In this document: one piece after another, positions 8,985 to 18,253 of the stretch
Layout of the letters: the number at the start of each line of letters is the position of its first letter
Position numbering within the stretch: position 1 is the stretch's first letter
Origin: Physcousia sp015060555
GTDB taxonomy: Bacteria; Bacteroidota; Bacteroidia; Bacteroidales; Bacteroidaceae
DNA length: 64,000 nt
Reading direction: 5' to 3'
Assembly (NCBI GenBank): GCA_015060555.1
Contig: SUYG01000045.1
Span: forward strand, 186,001-250,000
Notes under the pieces: generated by a model
What the model was told of the DNA's origin: nothing
What the model saw: the letters and a program-made list of their open reading frames with translations, nothing else
The model's database searches: none
Program-made: the position numbers and the translations under genes

Positions 8985-9034
8985 TCTTTAAACTCTAAAC
9001 TATCAGCTTTAAACTTTAAACCTTAAACTTTAAA
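8985..9034. repeat. AT-rich microrepeat spacer between panC and panD
   Basis: The gap between panD and panC is made of near-tandem 8-9 nt units of the type actttaa (aaactttaaaccttaaactttaaac). It contains stops in all frames and no gene. It is one example of the microrepeat spacers seen throughout the window. Confidence 0.8.
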
Positions 9035-9880
9035 CTAATAATGTATATGGTCAATCAGTCGAATGGGCTTCTTGCCGCAATAGACGGTGATGCAGCCGAC
9101 GACGGCGGGGGCATCTGTCCAGGCGTTGACATCGGCGAGGGTGTCGGCATCCACGATGGAGTAGTACTCCACGCGCAGGCCGGGGACGGCATTGATGCGT
9201 GCCTCGACGTACTCGCGGGTGAGGGCTACGCTGTGTGTGCGGGCGAAGTCGCGGCTGGCACAGAGGGCGGCGTAGATCTGTGGAGCAATGGCGCGCTCGT
9301 CGGGGGCCAAGAGGGTGTTGCGGCTGGACATCGCCAGACCGTCAGCCTCGCGCACGACGGGGCAGGGGATAATCTGCAGCTTGAAGCCGAGGTCTGCGGC
9401 CATGCGCCGGATGACAGCTATCTGCTGGAAGTCCTTCTCGCCGAAGTAACCGCGGTCGGGCTCCACGTAGGAGAACAGCTTGGAGACAATCTGGCAGACA
9501 CCGTTGAAGTGCCCCGGGCGCATGGCTCCTTCCATGACGGCGTCGGTGGGCGGGTAGGAGAAGTGACGCGTGTCGGGCTCCGGATAAATCTCGGCCACGC
9601 TCGGCGCAAAGGCAATCTGGGCGCCGCACTCGGTGAGCAGGGCGCAGTCGGCTTCGAGCGTACGAGGATAGCGTTCCAGGTCGCGGGGGTCGTTGAACTG
9701 TGTGGGGTTCAGAAAAATGCTAACGACAGTGACATCGTTTTCAGCCACTGAGCGGCGAACCAATGAGGCGTGGCCTGCGTGCAGGGCACCCATGGTAGGC
9801 ACGAGGCCGATGGTCTTGCCGGCAGCACGTGCGGCAGACAACTCGGCCTTGAGTTCTTGAATAGTGTGTATTGTTTTCAT
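9035..9880 (-). CDS. panC: pantothenate synthetase (PanC)
   Basis: 281 residues, a full-length pantoate-beta-alanine ligase of the cytidylyltransferase-like superfamily. It joins pantoate to beta-alanine using ATP. The nucleotide-binding HIGH-like motif is H34-A-G-H37 in PTMGALHAGH; FNDPRDLERYPR, YFGEKDFQQ and MSSRN are the other family signatures. It is the first gene of the panC-panD unit and is transcribed away from the glycogen synthase gene, with about 150 nt between the two start codons. Confidence 0.97.
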   Translation of the reverse strand: MKTIHTIQELKAELSAARAAGKTIGLVPTMGALHAGHASLVRRSVAENDVTVVSIFLNPTQFNDPRDLERYPRTLEADCALLTECGAQIAFAPSVAEIYPEPDTRHFSYPPTDAVMEGAMRPGHFNGVCQIVSKLFSYVEPDRGYFGEKDFQQIAVIRRMAADLGFKLQIIPCPVVREADGLAMSSRNTLLAPDERAIAPQIYAALCASRDFARTHSVALTREYVEARINAVPGLRVEYYSIVDADTLADVNAWTDAPAVVGCITVYCGKKPIRLIDHIHY

Positions 9881-10003
9881 TTAGGGTGCAAAATAACACA
9901 ATAAATGCCAAATGAAGAAGGAAAATTGCCAATAAAATGCAAAAAATGCATGTTTATCTGACTTTCCCGCCATAAAAATTGCAAATAACCGAGATTTTTT
10001 ATA

Positions 10004-10011
10004 TATCTTTG
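10004..10011 (+). promoter_or_regulatory. Bacteroidetes -7 promoter box for the glycogen synthase gene
   Basis: TATCTTTG fits TAnnTTTG exactly and lies 27 nt before the ATG at 10038. No clear TTTG -33 element was found at the standard distance. Confidence 0.7.
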
Positions 10012-10037
10012 CACTTGGAAAACAACTCTTGACGCTT

Positions 10038-10886
10038 ATGAGGACCAGAAAAGTCTTGTTTATCACACAGCAAATCACGCCCTATCTGCCCGACACCGAG
10101 GTGTCGCTCATGGGACGCAAAATGCCGCAGTTCGTGCAGGAACGTGGGCGTGAAATCCGCACCTTCATGCCCAAATGGGGTGGCATCAATGAGCGCCGCA
10201 GCCAGCTGCACGAGGTGATACGTCTGTCCGGAATGAACCTCATTATCGATGAGACTGACCATCTGCTCATCATCAAGGTGGCATCGATACCTTCCGCTCG
10301 TATGCAGGTCTATTTCATTGACAACGACGACTACTTCATGAAGCGTCTGGAAGCGTTTGACGAGAACGGAAACGAGTACCCCGACAACGGCGAACGTGCC
10401 ATCTTCTACGCCCGCGGCGTGCTGGAGACGGTGAAGAAGCTGCGCTGGGTGCCTGACATCATCCACTGCCAGGGCTGGATTTCCACCATCGCACCCCTCT
10501 ACATCAAGACTTCATTCCGCGAGGAACCCTCGTTCCGCGAGAGTCGCGTCATCTTCACGCCAGCCGGCGATGACTTGAAGTTGCCGCTCACGGAACAGTT
10601 CCTTACCAATCTGCAGTTCAAGGGCCTCAAGCCCAAAGACCTCGAAGGCTTCCCCAAGCACGCTACGCAGATGGATCTCTACAAACTTGCCCTGCGCTAC
10701 AGCGACGGCATGCTGCTGTCGCCCTCCTATGTGAATCAGGAACTCGTAGATTACGCCCACGAGCTGGACATCCCCGTCGTGGGACCTGTCGATGCCACGT
10801 CGCCGGAGGCCTCTACCGTGGTGACTGAGTTCTTCGACAGCGTCTGGAGCAAGGGCAAACAGTTCATTGAAGACCCCGATGCATAG
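10038..10886 (+). CDS. glycogen/starch synthase, GT5 N-terminal-type protein
   Basis: The ATG at 10038 gives 282 residues (MRTRKVLFITQQITPYLP); an in-frame TTG lies 9 nt upstream. It matches the short Bacteroidetes 'glycogen/starch synthase', which corresponds to the N-terminal Rossmann domain of GT5 enzymes. GGIN, IIHCQGW (about 150) and the DGMLLSPSYVNQEL segment are visible. At about 280 aa it lacks most of the C-terminal nucleotide-sugar lobe of classical GlgA, which is normal for this Bacteroidetes form but leaves the catalytic mechanism unclear. The downstream DUF4270 gene follows in the same direction. Confidence 0.85.
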   Translation: MRTRKVLFITQQITPYLPDTEVSLMGRKMPQFVQERGREIRTFMPKWGGINERRSQLHEVIRLSGMNLIIDETDHLLIIKVASIPSARMQVYFIDNDDYFMKRLEAFDENGNEYPDNGERAIFYARGVLETVKKLRWVPDIIHCQGWISTIAPLYIKTSFREEPSFRESRVIFTPAGDDLKLPLTEQFLTNLQFKGLKPKDLEGFPKHATQMDLYKLALRYSDGMLLSPSYVNQELVDYAHELDIPVVGPVDATSPEASTVVTEFFDSVWSKGKQFIEDPDA

Positions 10887-10937
10887 CTCTCTCACGCGCG
10901 CGTACATTTTATTATTCGTTAACGACAATTACCCTCT

Positions 10938-12368
10938 ATGAATATCAGATCCGCCTTGATGGGGCTGTGTGCCGTGCTGCTTTTTGCAGCCTGTGAGGAT
11001 GACACAGACACCATCGGCATCGCCTCAGAGACCGACATCATCACATCATCGGTGCAGACTTTCACCTTCAACACACGTTCGGTAGAGCTGGGCCCCGTGG
11101 CTGCCAACAGCACAAAGTGCTATATTGGCCGCGTGACAGACCCTGCTACCGACATTGACGTCAGCGCCGACTTCATCGCGCTCTTCCACACGCCCGAGAA
11201 CTATTCGCTGCCTGAGTCAGACCGCATCATCAAGAACACCGATGGCTCCATCTTCTGTCCGAGCATTGAGCTCCGTCTCTACTTCAAGTCCTACAAAGGT
11301 GATGGCAACAACCCTATGAAGCTGGCTGTGTATGAGCTGGACAAGGACAATGTCGTCCGCGAGGATGTTACCTACTACACCAACACGAACCTCTTCTCGT
11401 TTGTCAATCCGCAGCGCCTGACGCCGGTGGCCGAGAAGACGTTCACAGCTATTGACCAGACCATCAGCGAAGAGGAGCGCGAGAGTTCCGACTACTACGC
11501 CTGCATCCGCATTCCCCTTGACACGTCCGAGGGGCAGCGCATCCTGCAGTTGATGGTGGAGCATCCCGAGTACTTCGCCGATTCTTACCAGTTCTCACAT
11601 CATGTGTGCCCGGGCTACTACTTTATGCTCAAGAGCGGCAATGGCACCCTGATTACCATCGACGTCTGCGTGATGAATGTCAATTTCCAGTATAAGGATA
11701 ACGACGGCAAGACGCTGGACGGCGTGGCACGCTTCTCGGCAACGCCCGAGGTGATCCAGAGCACACGCTTTGAGAACAAGGGCATCGAGCAACTCATGGC
11801 TTCCATCAATGACGGTCAGGGCAATCCCGTGAAGCCATATACCTATCTCACCTCGCCTGCAGGTATCGTTACGGAGGTGACGCTGCCCGTGGACGAAATC
11901 TACCAGAACCACGAGAATGACAGCATCAGCCGTGCCCGCATGGTGCTTACACGCATTAACAGCGAAGACACGGACATCTTCAGCACGCCCTCTTCGCTGC
12001 TCATGATACGTCCGGGCAAGCTCACCTCCTTCTTCGAGAAGCGCGAGGTCGCTGATGACATCACCACCTACGTCTCGGATTTCAGCATCATCTCCAACAC
12101 GTTCACCTTTGAGAACATCAACCGCCTGATTTCCTATCTCTACCACGAGAAGCAGAGCATCATGCAGCGCGACGGCCTCACCGCAGAGCAGTATGCCGCC
12201 GCTTATCCTGACTGGAACCGCGTGATGCTGGTGCCTGTGGTGACAGCCGTGAACTCGTCCAACATCCTCACCAGCGTGCAGCACGACTTCTCGCTCTGCA
12301 GCGCCCGCATCGTAGGAGGCACGAAGCCGCTGAGCATGCAGGTGATTTACAGTACTTACAAGAAGTAA
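10938..12368 (+). CDS. DUF4270 family lipoprotein
   Basis: 476 residues starting MNIRSALMGLCAVLLFAACEDD, a signal peptide with a lipobox (FAAC), so it is probably lipid-anchored in the envelope. The rest fits the Bacteroidetes DUF4270 family: repeated beta-strand segments and the ELRLYFKSYKGDGNNPM region near 112. The biochemical role of the family is unknown. It is 51 nt downstream of the glycogen synthase gene and probably co-transcribed. A strong hairpin terminator follows the stop. Confidence 0.85.
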   Translation: MNIRSALMGLCAVLLFAACEDDTDTIGIASETDIITSSVQTFTFNTRSVELGPVAANSTKCYIGRVTDPATDIDVSADFIALFHTPENYSLPESDRIIKNTDGSIFCPSIELRLYFKSYKGDGNNPMKLAVYELDKDNVVREDVTYYTNTNLFSFVNPQRLTPVAEKTFTAIDQTISEEERESSDYYACIRIPLDTSEGQRILQLMVEHPEYFADSYQFSHHVCPGYYFMLKSGNGTLITIDVCVMNVNFQYKDNDGKTLDGVARFSATPEVIQSTRFENKGIEQLMASINDGQGNPVKPYTYLTSPAGIVTEVTLPVDEIYQNHENDSISRARMVLTRINSEDTDIFSTPSSLLMIRPGKLTSFFEKREVADDITTYVSDFSIISNTFTFENINRLISYLYHEKQSIMQRDGLTAEQYAAAYPDWNRVMLVPVVTAVNSSNILTSVQHDFSLCSARIVGGTKPLSMQVIYSTYKK

Positions 12369-12401
12369 AACGAAGCGAGATACAAAGCGAGATACAAAAG
12401 A

Positions 12402-12430
12402 AAATGGGGTAACGATTCGTTACCCCATTT
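12402..12430. terminator. bidirectional terminator between DUF4270 and GH57 genes
   Basis: AAATGGGGTAACG (12402-12414) and its complement CGTTACCCCATTT (12418-12430) form a nearly loopless 13-bp stem with A-rich and T-rich flanks. It lies between two convergent genes and can serve both. Confidence 0.85.
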
Positions 12431-12457
12431 CTTGTGACCTTGCTTCTTAGCTGGTGC

Positions 12458-13942
12458 TTACTTTTTGGCAGGAGCTTTCTTCTTGGGAGCGGGCTCCTTC
12501 TTGGCAGGTGCTTCCTTCTTAGCTGGCTCAGCAGCCTTCTTGGGCTCAGCAGCCTTCTTTGCCGGAGCAGCTTTCTTTGCCGGAGCGGCAGCCTTCTTGG
12601 CAGGAGCGGCAGCCTTCTTCGCAGGAGCTTCCTTCTTCTCCATGGATTCGAACTTGGACAGACGTGCCTGCAGACGATGAATCTCAGCATCCTTCACCGT
12701 AATCTCGTCGGCTTGGTTGCGGATGGTGGTGAGCAGTGCATTCAGCTCGTCATTCTCGATGTCCAGCGGATAGAGGGCATTGACGCGGTTGATGAAGTCA
12801 CCGAGGATGTTCATGTAGTTCGTGAAGGCATCGTAGGGGCTGTCATAGATGCCGCGATAGAAACCTACGCCCATGTTTTTGGTGGTCATGAAGCGGAAGT
12901 TGTTCGAAGCCTGAATGCGGTCCCAGTCCTGCGTGATGCGGCGGTCCTTGCAGATGAGCACGCGCTCTGCCACGCTGTAGAGCTTCTGGAAAGCCTCGCG
13001 CTGCATCACGTTGCCGAGCCAGCAGCTGGTGTCGCGTTCCTCGTCGTTCCAGCTCATGGGGTAGGCCACCTCCAACGGTGCCACGCTCTTGCTCTTGGTG
13101 ACAATCTCGCTGGGTGTGGCGAAGGTGATGCCGCGCTCCTTGGCCACTGCGGGCAGGGCCTTGATGAACTCCAGAATGTTGCTGGACAGGGGCTGGTAGA
13201 TGCCCAGTGCGCAGAGTTCCATGAAAATGTTGATGATCTTCTCCTCTTCGGGCAACTGTGCAATCCAGTCGATATAGGTGTCTGCGAAGAGGGGGTACTC
13301 GTTCCATGAAGAGTCGTTGAAGCGCAGGCTGATGTCGTCGCTGAGCTTGTAGTCGCGCAGGAGCAGCTTCAGGTTGGGGTTCTGGGCGCAGTGGTAGAGG
13401 AAGTGAGGGCTCTTCCAACCGAGGATGTGCTTGGCACCCTCGGCAATCATTCCCTTGTAGCCCATGTCGGCCACGAGGCCGCCGATGTCATCGCTGTAGA
13501 TGAGCGAGCTGTTGCGCAGCACGGTGGGTTTCTTGCCGAAGAGCTCCTTCATCTTCTTTGCCTGGCGCTCAACCTCATCGCGGAACACATCCTCGTTGGC
13601 CAGTGAGCTCAGGCCGTGGCTGTAGGGCTCGGCCAGGAATTCCACGCAGCCGGTGTCGTTCAGTTCCTGCAGCAGCTCAATTACTTCGGGGGCATACTGC
13701 TCCAGCAGTTCGATGGCGCAGCCGCTGATGGAGAAGGCGACTTTGAAGGCCTTGCCGTAGAGCTTGGCCATCTCCAGGAATGTCTTGAGAGCAGGGATGT
13801 AGGAACGTTCTGCGGTTTCTGTGATGCCGCGCTCGTTCTCATAATCGTCGAAATAGTAGTGGTCCTTACCAATCTCGAAGAAGCGATAGCGCTTGAGATG
13901 TACGTTCTGGTGGATCTCAAAATATAGACAAATTGTTTTCAT
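12458..13942 (-). CDS. glycoside hydrolase family 57 protein with histone-like Lys/Ala/Pro tail
   Basis: 494 residues. The first about 400 match the GH57 alpha-amylase-like proteins of Bacteroidetes: N-terminal barrel start MKTICLYFEIHQNVHL, GCVEFLAEPYSHGLSSL near 130, and ATPSEIV near 285. These act on alpha-glucans, probably cytoplasmic since no signal peptide is present. A predicted coiled coil (about 395-430) leads into a C-terminal tail of about 60 residues made of AAPAKK-type repeats, unusual for GH57 and like bacterial H1-type tails. It is the last gene of the debranching enzyme-GT4-GH57 operon. Confidence 0.88.
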   Translation of the reverse strand: MKTICLYFEIHQNVHLKRYRFFEIGKDHYYFDDYENERGITETAERSYIPALKTFLEMAKLYGKAFKVAFSISGCAIELLEQYAPEVIELLQELNDTGCVEFLAEPYSHGLSSLANEDVFRDEVERQAKKMKELFGKKPTVLRNSSLIYSDDIGGLVADMGYKGMIAEGAKHILGWKSPHFLYHCAQNPNLKLLLRDYKLSDDISLRFNDSSWNEYPLFADTYIDWIAQLPEEEKIINIFMELCALGIYQPLSSNILEFIKALPAVAKERGITFATPSEIVTKSKSVAPLEVAYPMSWNDEERDTSCWLGNVMQREAFQKLYSVAERVLICKDRRITQDWDRIQASNNFRFMTTKNMGVGFYRGIYDSPYDAFTNYMNILGDFINRVNALYPLDIENDELNALLTTIRNQADEITVKDAEIHRLQARLSKFESMEKKEAPAKKAAAPAKKAAAPAKKAAPAKKAAEPKKAAEPAKKEAPAKKEPAPKKKAPAKK

Positions 13943-13949
13943 AATAGGA

Positions 13950-14105
13950 AGACCTACCCCCTTTCCCCTCCCGTTGGGGAGGGGAGCGGCTGACGCGTTG
14001 TTAGAGGGTGTATTGGGTCATTGTTAAAAGTTATTATTCTTATTTATTATGTGATTACCACCCCGCAGGCCTCCCCTCCTTGACGGGAGGGGGCGGGGGT
14101 GGGTC
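13950..14105. repeat. GC-rich palindromic intergenic repeats (two units)
   Basis: The gap between GH57 and the GT4 gene contains CCCCTCCC-gtt-GGGGAGGGG at 13965-13984 and a second C-rich/G-rich inverted unit at 14062-14100, separated by AT-rich microrepeats (gttattattcttatttattat). Similar units occur at 54349-54372 and 57637-57671, so this is a dispersed, REP-like family. Confidence 0.7.
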
Positions 14106-15383
14106 TTACTTGGGTGCCAGGCACTGGTCGTAGAGCTTGCGGATGCGCTGCCCGACTTTTTCCCATGTGATGCCATCGACTTCCTTCTTACCCTCCACTT
14201 GCAGGTATTCGTGCAGGGCATCGTTGGTGCAGAGGCTGTACATGGCATCGGCCATGGCGTCGATGTCCCAGTAGTCGGTCTTGATGCACTTGTCCAGAAT
14301 CTCGGCGCAGCCGCTCTGCTTGGAGATGATGCTTGGCACACCGCTCTGCATGGCTTCCAAGGGGCTGATGCCGAAAGGCTCAGAGACGGACGGCATCACA
14401 TAGACATCCGAGTCGCGGAAAATCTCGAACACCTGCTTGCCCTTCATGAATCCGGGGAAGTGGCAGCGATCGGCGATGCCGTAGGCGGCAGCCATCTCTA
14501 TCATGGCATTCATCATATCGCCGGAACCAGCAAAGCAGAAGCGTACGTTCTGAGTTCTGTCAAGCACGCGCTTGGCGGCTTCGATGAAGTACTCCGGTCC
14601 CTTCTGCATGGTGATGCGTCCGAGGAAGGTGACGACTTTCTCTTTGCGATCCTTATAGGGCAGACGCTGATCGACAATCTCCTGAAGCTCGGGAGCCAGG
14701 GGATAGACGGCGTTGTGCATGGCGAAGCACTTGGCGGGATCTTGGCCATAGTGGTTGATGACCGTCTGGCGCGTCAGTTCCGACACGCACATGATGCAGT
14801 CGGCATTGTCCATACCGTTGCGCTCGATGCCATAGACCGTGGGGTTGACGTTGCCGCGAGAGCGGTCGAAGTCCGTGGCGTGAACGTGAATGACAAGGGG
14901 CTTGCCGCTGACCTGCTTGGCGTGGATGCCGGCAGGGTAGGTGAGCCAGTCGTGGGCGTGGATGATGTCGAACTCTTCCGTGCGCGCCACGACGCCAGCG
15001 ATGATCGAGTAGTTGTTAATCTCTTCCGTCAGGTTGCCGGGGTAGCCGCCTGCAAACTCCATGCAGCCTAAATCGTTGACGTGCATGTAGTTGAAGTCGG
15101 CGTAGATGTGCTCGCGGTAGCGGTAGTAGTCATCGGGGTTCATGATGTTGCCCACGCGCTGCTTGACGTAGTCGTAGTTGACATCGCGCCAGGCAATGGG
15201 CACACAGTTCATCCCGATAATCTTGCATGCATCCTGTTCCTCATCACCGAAGGGCCGCGGCAGACACAGCAGTGTCTCCATATCGCCGAGAGCCTTCAGG
15301 CCGTGAGTGATGCCGTAGTTAGCGGTGGCGAGTCCACCGAACACGTGAGGAGGATACTCCCATCCGAACATTAACACTTTCAT
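14106..15383 (-). CDS. glycosyltransferase family 4, glycogen/starch synthase-like
   Basis: 425 residues with two Rossmann-like halves. Visible are MKVLMFGWEYPPHVFGGL, FDIIHAHDWLTYPAG (about 138-152), FLGRITMQKGPEYFIEA (about 254) and the GT-B EPFGISPLEAMQSG nucleotide-sugar-binding motif (about 337). This is the family that builds alpha-glucan chains in many bacteria. It sits between the debranching enzyme and GH57 genes with short gaps on both sides, so it probably takes part in glycogen synthesis or remodelling. Donor specificity cannot be read. Confidence 0.9.
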   Translation of the reverse strand: MKVLMFGWEYPPHVFGGLATANYGITHGLKALGDMETLLCLPRPFGDEEQDACKIIGMNCVPIAWRDVNYDYVKQRVGNIMNPDDYYRYREHIYADFNYMHVNDLGCMEFAGGYPGNLTEEINNYSIIAGVVARTEEFDIIHAHDWLTYPAGIHAKQVSGKPLVIHVHATDFDRSRGNVNPTVYGIERNGMDNADCIMCVSELTRQTVINHYGQDPAKCFAMHNAVYPLAPELQEIVDQRLPYKDRKEKVVTFLGRITMQKGPEYFIEAAKRVLDRTQNVRFCFAGSGDMMNAMIEMAAAYGIADRCHFPGFMKGKQVFEIFRDSDVYVMPSVSEPFGISPLEAMQSGVPSIISKQSGCAEILDKCIKTDYWDIDAMADAMYSLCTNDALHEYLQVEGKKEVDGITWEKVGQRIRKLYDQCLAPK

Positions 15384-15401
15384 AGTTGTTTCCTCCTTTC
15401 T

Positions 15402-17345
15402 TTAATCCATAATATATTTATCGAGTAGTTTCACTACGCGCATGATTTCAGCCACATTCATGGCGAAGCTCATAGCGCCGCGACCGTGGAAGGGCGGGTT
15501 GCCGTCGAAGACTTCGGGCAGTGTGCCGATGCAATGGTAGAAGAGTTCCTCTTCGTAGCCCACGAGCTGGCGTTCCACGAAGCTTACGCGTGAGTAGCCA
15601 AAGACCTTTAGGCAAGCTTCCAGATAGAAGCCTGCGAGCCACGGCCAGGCTGTTCCCTGGTGATAGGCGTAGTCGCGCTGTACCTGAGGCCCCACGTACA
15701 TCGGGTTGTAGCCGCCGCTCTTCGGTGAAAGCGTACGCAGTCCCTTCGGCGTGAGCAGTTCCTTGGTACACATGTCCAGCACACCCTTCTTCTGCTTCGC
15801 GTTCAGCGGTGAGTAGTCGAAGGCGCAGGCGAAGATCATGTTCGGGCGCACACTCCAGTCAATCATTGTGCCATCGACATAGTCGAGCAGGTAGCCATAA
15901 TCGTTCAGGAAGGTTTCAATGAATTTCTTCTGCGTCTTGGCGGCCATCAATTCCTGCTTTTCGGCTTCATCGGCATTGTTCATGGCGCGATATACGTTGG
16001 CGCTGAACATCAGCGCGTTGTACCACAGCGCGTTGAACTCCACGATATAGCCGGAGCGTGGCACGATGGGGTGTCCGTTCTGACTGCTGTTCATCCAAGT
16101 GATGGCTTTGTCGCGCCCGTTGGAATAGACAAGTCCGTTCTCGTGGATGTAGAGGTTGGGGTGGTTGCCGGCAGCGAGCCAGTTCATGATGTCGTGCAGG
16201 AGCTGGCCATACTTCTGTATGCCCTTCTCCATGCCCACGAATTTGCAGTACTGCTGGATACACCAGACGGCCCACAGCAGGATGTCGGGGTGCTCGATTT
16301 CATAGATGCGAACGCTCAGGGGCTTGCCTACCATGAATTCGCGGATGCCTTTCTCGGCGGTTGCCATGACGCGCTCGAACTGTTCGATCTCGTTGTTGGT
16401 AAGCGTCAGACCCGGCAGCGACACGAAGAGGTCGCGGGCACGGCACTTGAACCACGGATAGCCAGCCAGCACGTAGGTCTCGCCCTCGCGGTAGTTAAGG
16501 AACTGGTGGGCGCTGTTGACCAGGCAGTGGTAGAAGTTGTCGCGCGGAGTGCGGATTTTCACTTCGTAGTCAGCCAGTTCTTTGAGCTTTGCGGGGTTGC
16601 ACTCCTTGATGCCGGCTGCAAAGACCACGCTCTCACCCTTCTTGATGTCGAACTCGAAGTAGCCGGGTACGTAGAGGTCCTCGTTCGAGGCGTAGCCGCG
16701 CTCGGTCTCCTTCGGGTAGTCAACACCACGGTACCAGTCGGGGCGGAACACCCATTCCGCCTTCTTGTTCAGCTGCATGTAGAGCTCAGGATAGCCGGGG
16801 TACATGCAGGTCTTGATGCCGTTTTTCACCACTTGGTAGTCGCGGTTGGCACGTGGGTTCTCGTGTGTGAACTCCCTCACGCTGCGGAAGGCCAGCCAAG
16901 GCTGCAGTCGCAGCGTTGTTTTGCTGTGCGCATCCAGAAGCGTGTAGCGGATGAGTACGCGGTCCTCGAAGTGCTGAAACATCAGTTCGCGCTTCAGGAT
17001 CACGCCGCCGACACGGTAGAGGGTGGTGGGAACTTGCTGACAGTCGTACTCGCGGATGTACTTGTGGCCGCGCGGGCTGTAGTTGTCGCCTTGATACTTG
17101 TGGAGACCGAGATTGAATTCTGCGCCATGTTGAATGACGGTGCAGTCGAGCGATGAGAGCAATACATGGTTCTCATCGTCCAACTCAGGCACAGGCACGA
17201 CCAGCATACCATGATACTTGCGCGTGTTGCAGTCGAGAATAGTCGAACATGAGTACGCGCCAGAACGGTTGCTGCGTAGTACCTCTTTCTTCAGAGCTTC
17301 CTCCAGATTGGTCATCAAGGTCTTGTCAAACTGTAAATAGCTCAT
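15402..17345 (-). CDS. glycogen debranching enzyme (amylo-alpha-1,6-glucosidase, GH133-type)
   Basis: 647 residues. The N-terminal region (about 1-280) is a beta-rich domain of the glycogen-debranching N-terminal type (YSCSTILDCNTRKYHGMLV). The C-terminal (alpha/alpha)6-barrel region contains YVLAGYPWFKCRARDLFVSL (about 302), WMNSSQNGHPIVPRSGYIVE (about 423) and YHQGTAWPWLAGFYLEA (about 580), the usual catalytic-site segments. It removes alpha-1,6 branch stubs. No signal peptide, so cytoplasmic. It is the first gene of the three-gene minus-strand operon. Confidence 0.93.
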   Translation of the reverse strand: MSYLQFDKTLMTNLEEALKKEVLRSNRSGAYSCSTILDCNTRKYHGMLVVPVPELDDENHVLLSSLDCTVIQHGAEFNLGLHKYQGDNYSPRGHKYIREYDCQQVPTTLYRVGGVILKRELMFQHFEDRVLIRYTLLDAHSKTTLRLQPWLAFRSVREFTHENPRANRDYQVVKNGIKTCMYPGYPELYMQLNKKAEWVFRPDWYRGVDYPKETERGYASNEDLYVPGYFEFDIKKGESVVFAAGIKECNPAKLKELADYEVKIRTPRDNFYHCLVNSAHQFLNYREGETYVLAGYPWFKCRARDLFVSLPGLTLTNNEIEQFERVMATAEKGIREFMVGKPLSVRIYEIEHPDILLWAVWCIQQYCKFVGMEKGIQKYGQLLHDIMNWLAAGNHPNLYIHENGLVYSNGRDKAITWMNSSQNGHPIVPRSGYIVEFNALWYNALMFSANVYRAMNNADEAEKQELMAAKTQKKFIETFLNDYGYLLDYVDGTMIDWSVRPNMIFACAFDYSPLNAKQKKGVLDMCTKELLTPKGLRTLSPKSGGYNPMYVGPQVQRDYAYHQGTAWPWLAGFYLEACLKVFGYSRVSFVERQLVGYEEELFYHCIGTLPEVFDGNPPFHGRGAMSFAMNVAEIMRVVKLLDKYIMD

Positions 17346-17481
17346 AAGTTGGGGTTATAGTTAAGGTTGTACTTTTTAAGTTTTTTTTAGTGGTTTAATG
17401 GGGCAAAAGCCCTGTTTCGTCTTCAAAAATAGCCATTATTTACCATTCAGTAAAATATTTCAGCCAAAAGTTTCTTAAAGA

Positions 17482-17513
17482 TTTGACAAAATCAGCAGAA
17501 AAGTGTAATTTTG
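17482..17513 (+). promoter_or_regulatory. Bacteroidetes promoter of the Crp/Fnr regulator gene
   Basis: TTTG at 17482-17485 and TAATTTTG at 17506-17513, separated by 20 bp, fit the -33/-7 consensus. The ATG follows at 17544. Confidence 0.8.
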
Positions 17514-17543
17514 TGCCGTAAAACATAAATATGACACCGTACA

Positions 17544-18245
17544 ATGGCACGAAAGAACATCAATATTGATGATATAATGTCACATTTGAGTGATATTTGC
17601 GATTTGCTCACGCCCGAGGAAAAGCAGCTGCTTGAAAAGCACGCCACCGTACACACATTTAAGAAGAACGGCATCATCTATGAGTGTGGTGATGTGCCCG
17701 CTTATCTGCACTGCCTCGTGTCCGGGAAGGTGAAGGTGAGCAAGGAGGGTGTAGGCGGTCGTGCGCAGATTGTCCGCGTCATCAAACCTGTGGAGTATTT
17801 CGGCTATCGCCCTGCCTTTGCCGGCGAGAAGTATGCTTCTGTGGCTTCCGCTTTCGAGCAGTCGGTGATTGTGAAGATTCCCATAGGAACAGTCATGCGT
17901 CTGCTCATGGAGAATGCCCGTCTGGGGCTGTTCTTCATCGAACGCCTGGCATCAGATCTGGGCAAAGCAGATTCCCGCACAGTCAACCTTACTCAGAAGC
18001 ACATCCGTGGCCGCTTGGCCGAGGCGTTGCTTTGCCTGCGTGACAGCTACGGCCTTGAGGAGGACGGCTCCACGCTCAGCATCTATCTCAGCCGCGAGGA
18101 TTTGGCCAACCTCTCAAATATGACAACCGCCAACGCCATCCGTACACTTTCTGCTTTTGCCTCAGAGAAGTTGCTGGCTGTTGACGGTCGGAAAATCAAG
18201 TTGATGGATATCCCTGGTTTGGAGAAAATCAGCCGCATCGGCTGA
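17544..18245 (+). CDS. Crp/Fnr family transcriptional regulator
   Basis: 233 residues. Residues about 25-140 form the cyclic-nucleotide-binding-like beta barrel (KNGIIYECGDVPAYLHCLVSGKVKV). A long helix follows, then a C-terminal winged helix (about 150-225) with the recognition region LSREDLANLSNMTTANAIRT. No CxxC cluster typical of oxygen-sensing Fnr was seen, so the ligand is unknown. The gene is divergent from the glycogen debranching operon (198 nt between starts), making that operon a candidate target. Confidence 0.9.
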   Translation: MARKNINIDDIMSHLSDICDLLTPEEKQLLEKHATVHTFKKNGIIYECGDVPAYLHCLVSGKVKVSKEGVGGRAQIVRVIKPVEYFGYRPAFAGEKYASVASAFEQSVIVKIPIGTVMRLLMENARLGLFFIERLASDLGKADSRTVNLTQKHIRGRLAEALLCLRDSYGLEEDGSTLSIYLSREDLANLSNMTTANAIRTLSAFASEKLLAVDGRKIKLMDIPGLEKISRIG

Positions 18246-18253
18246 TGCGTGTC

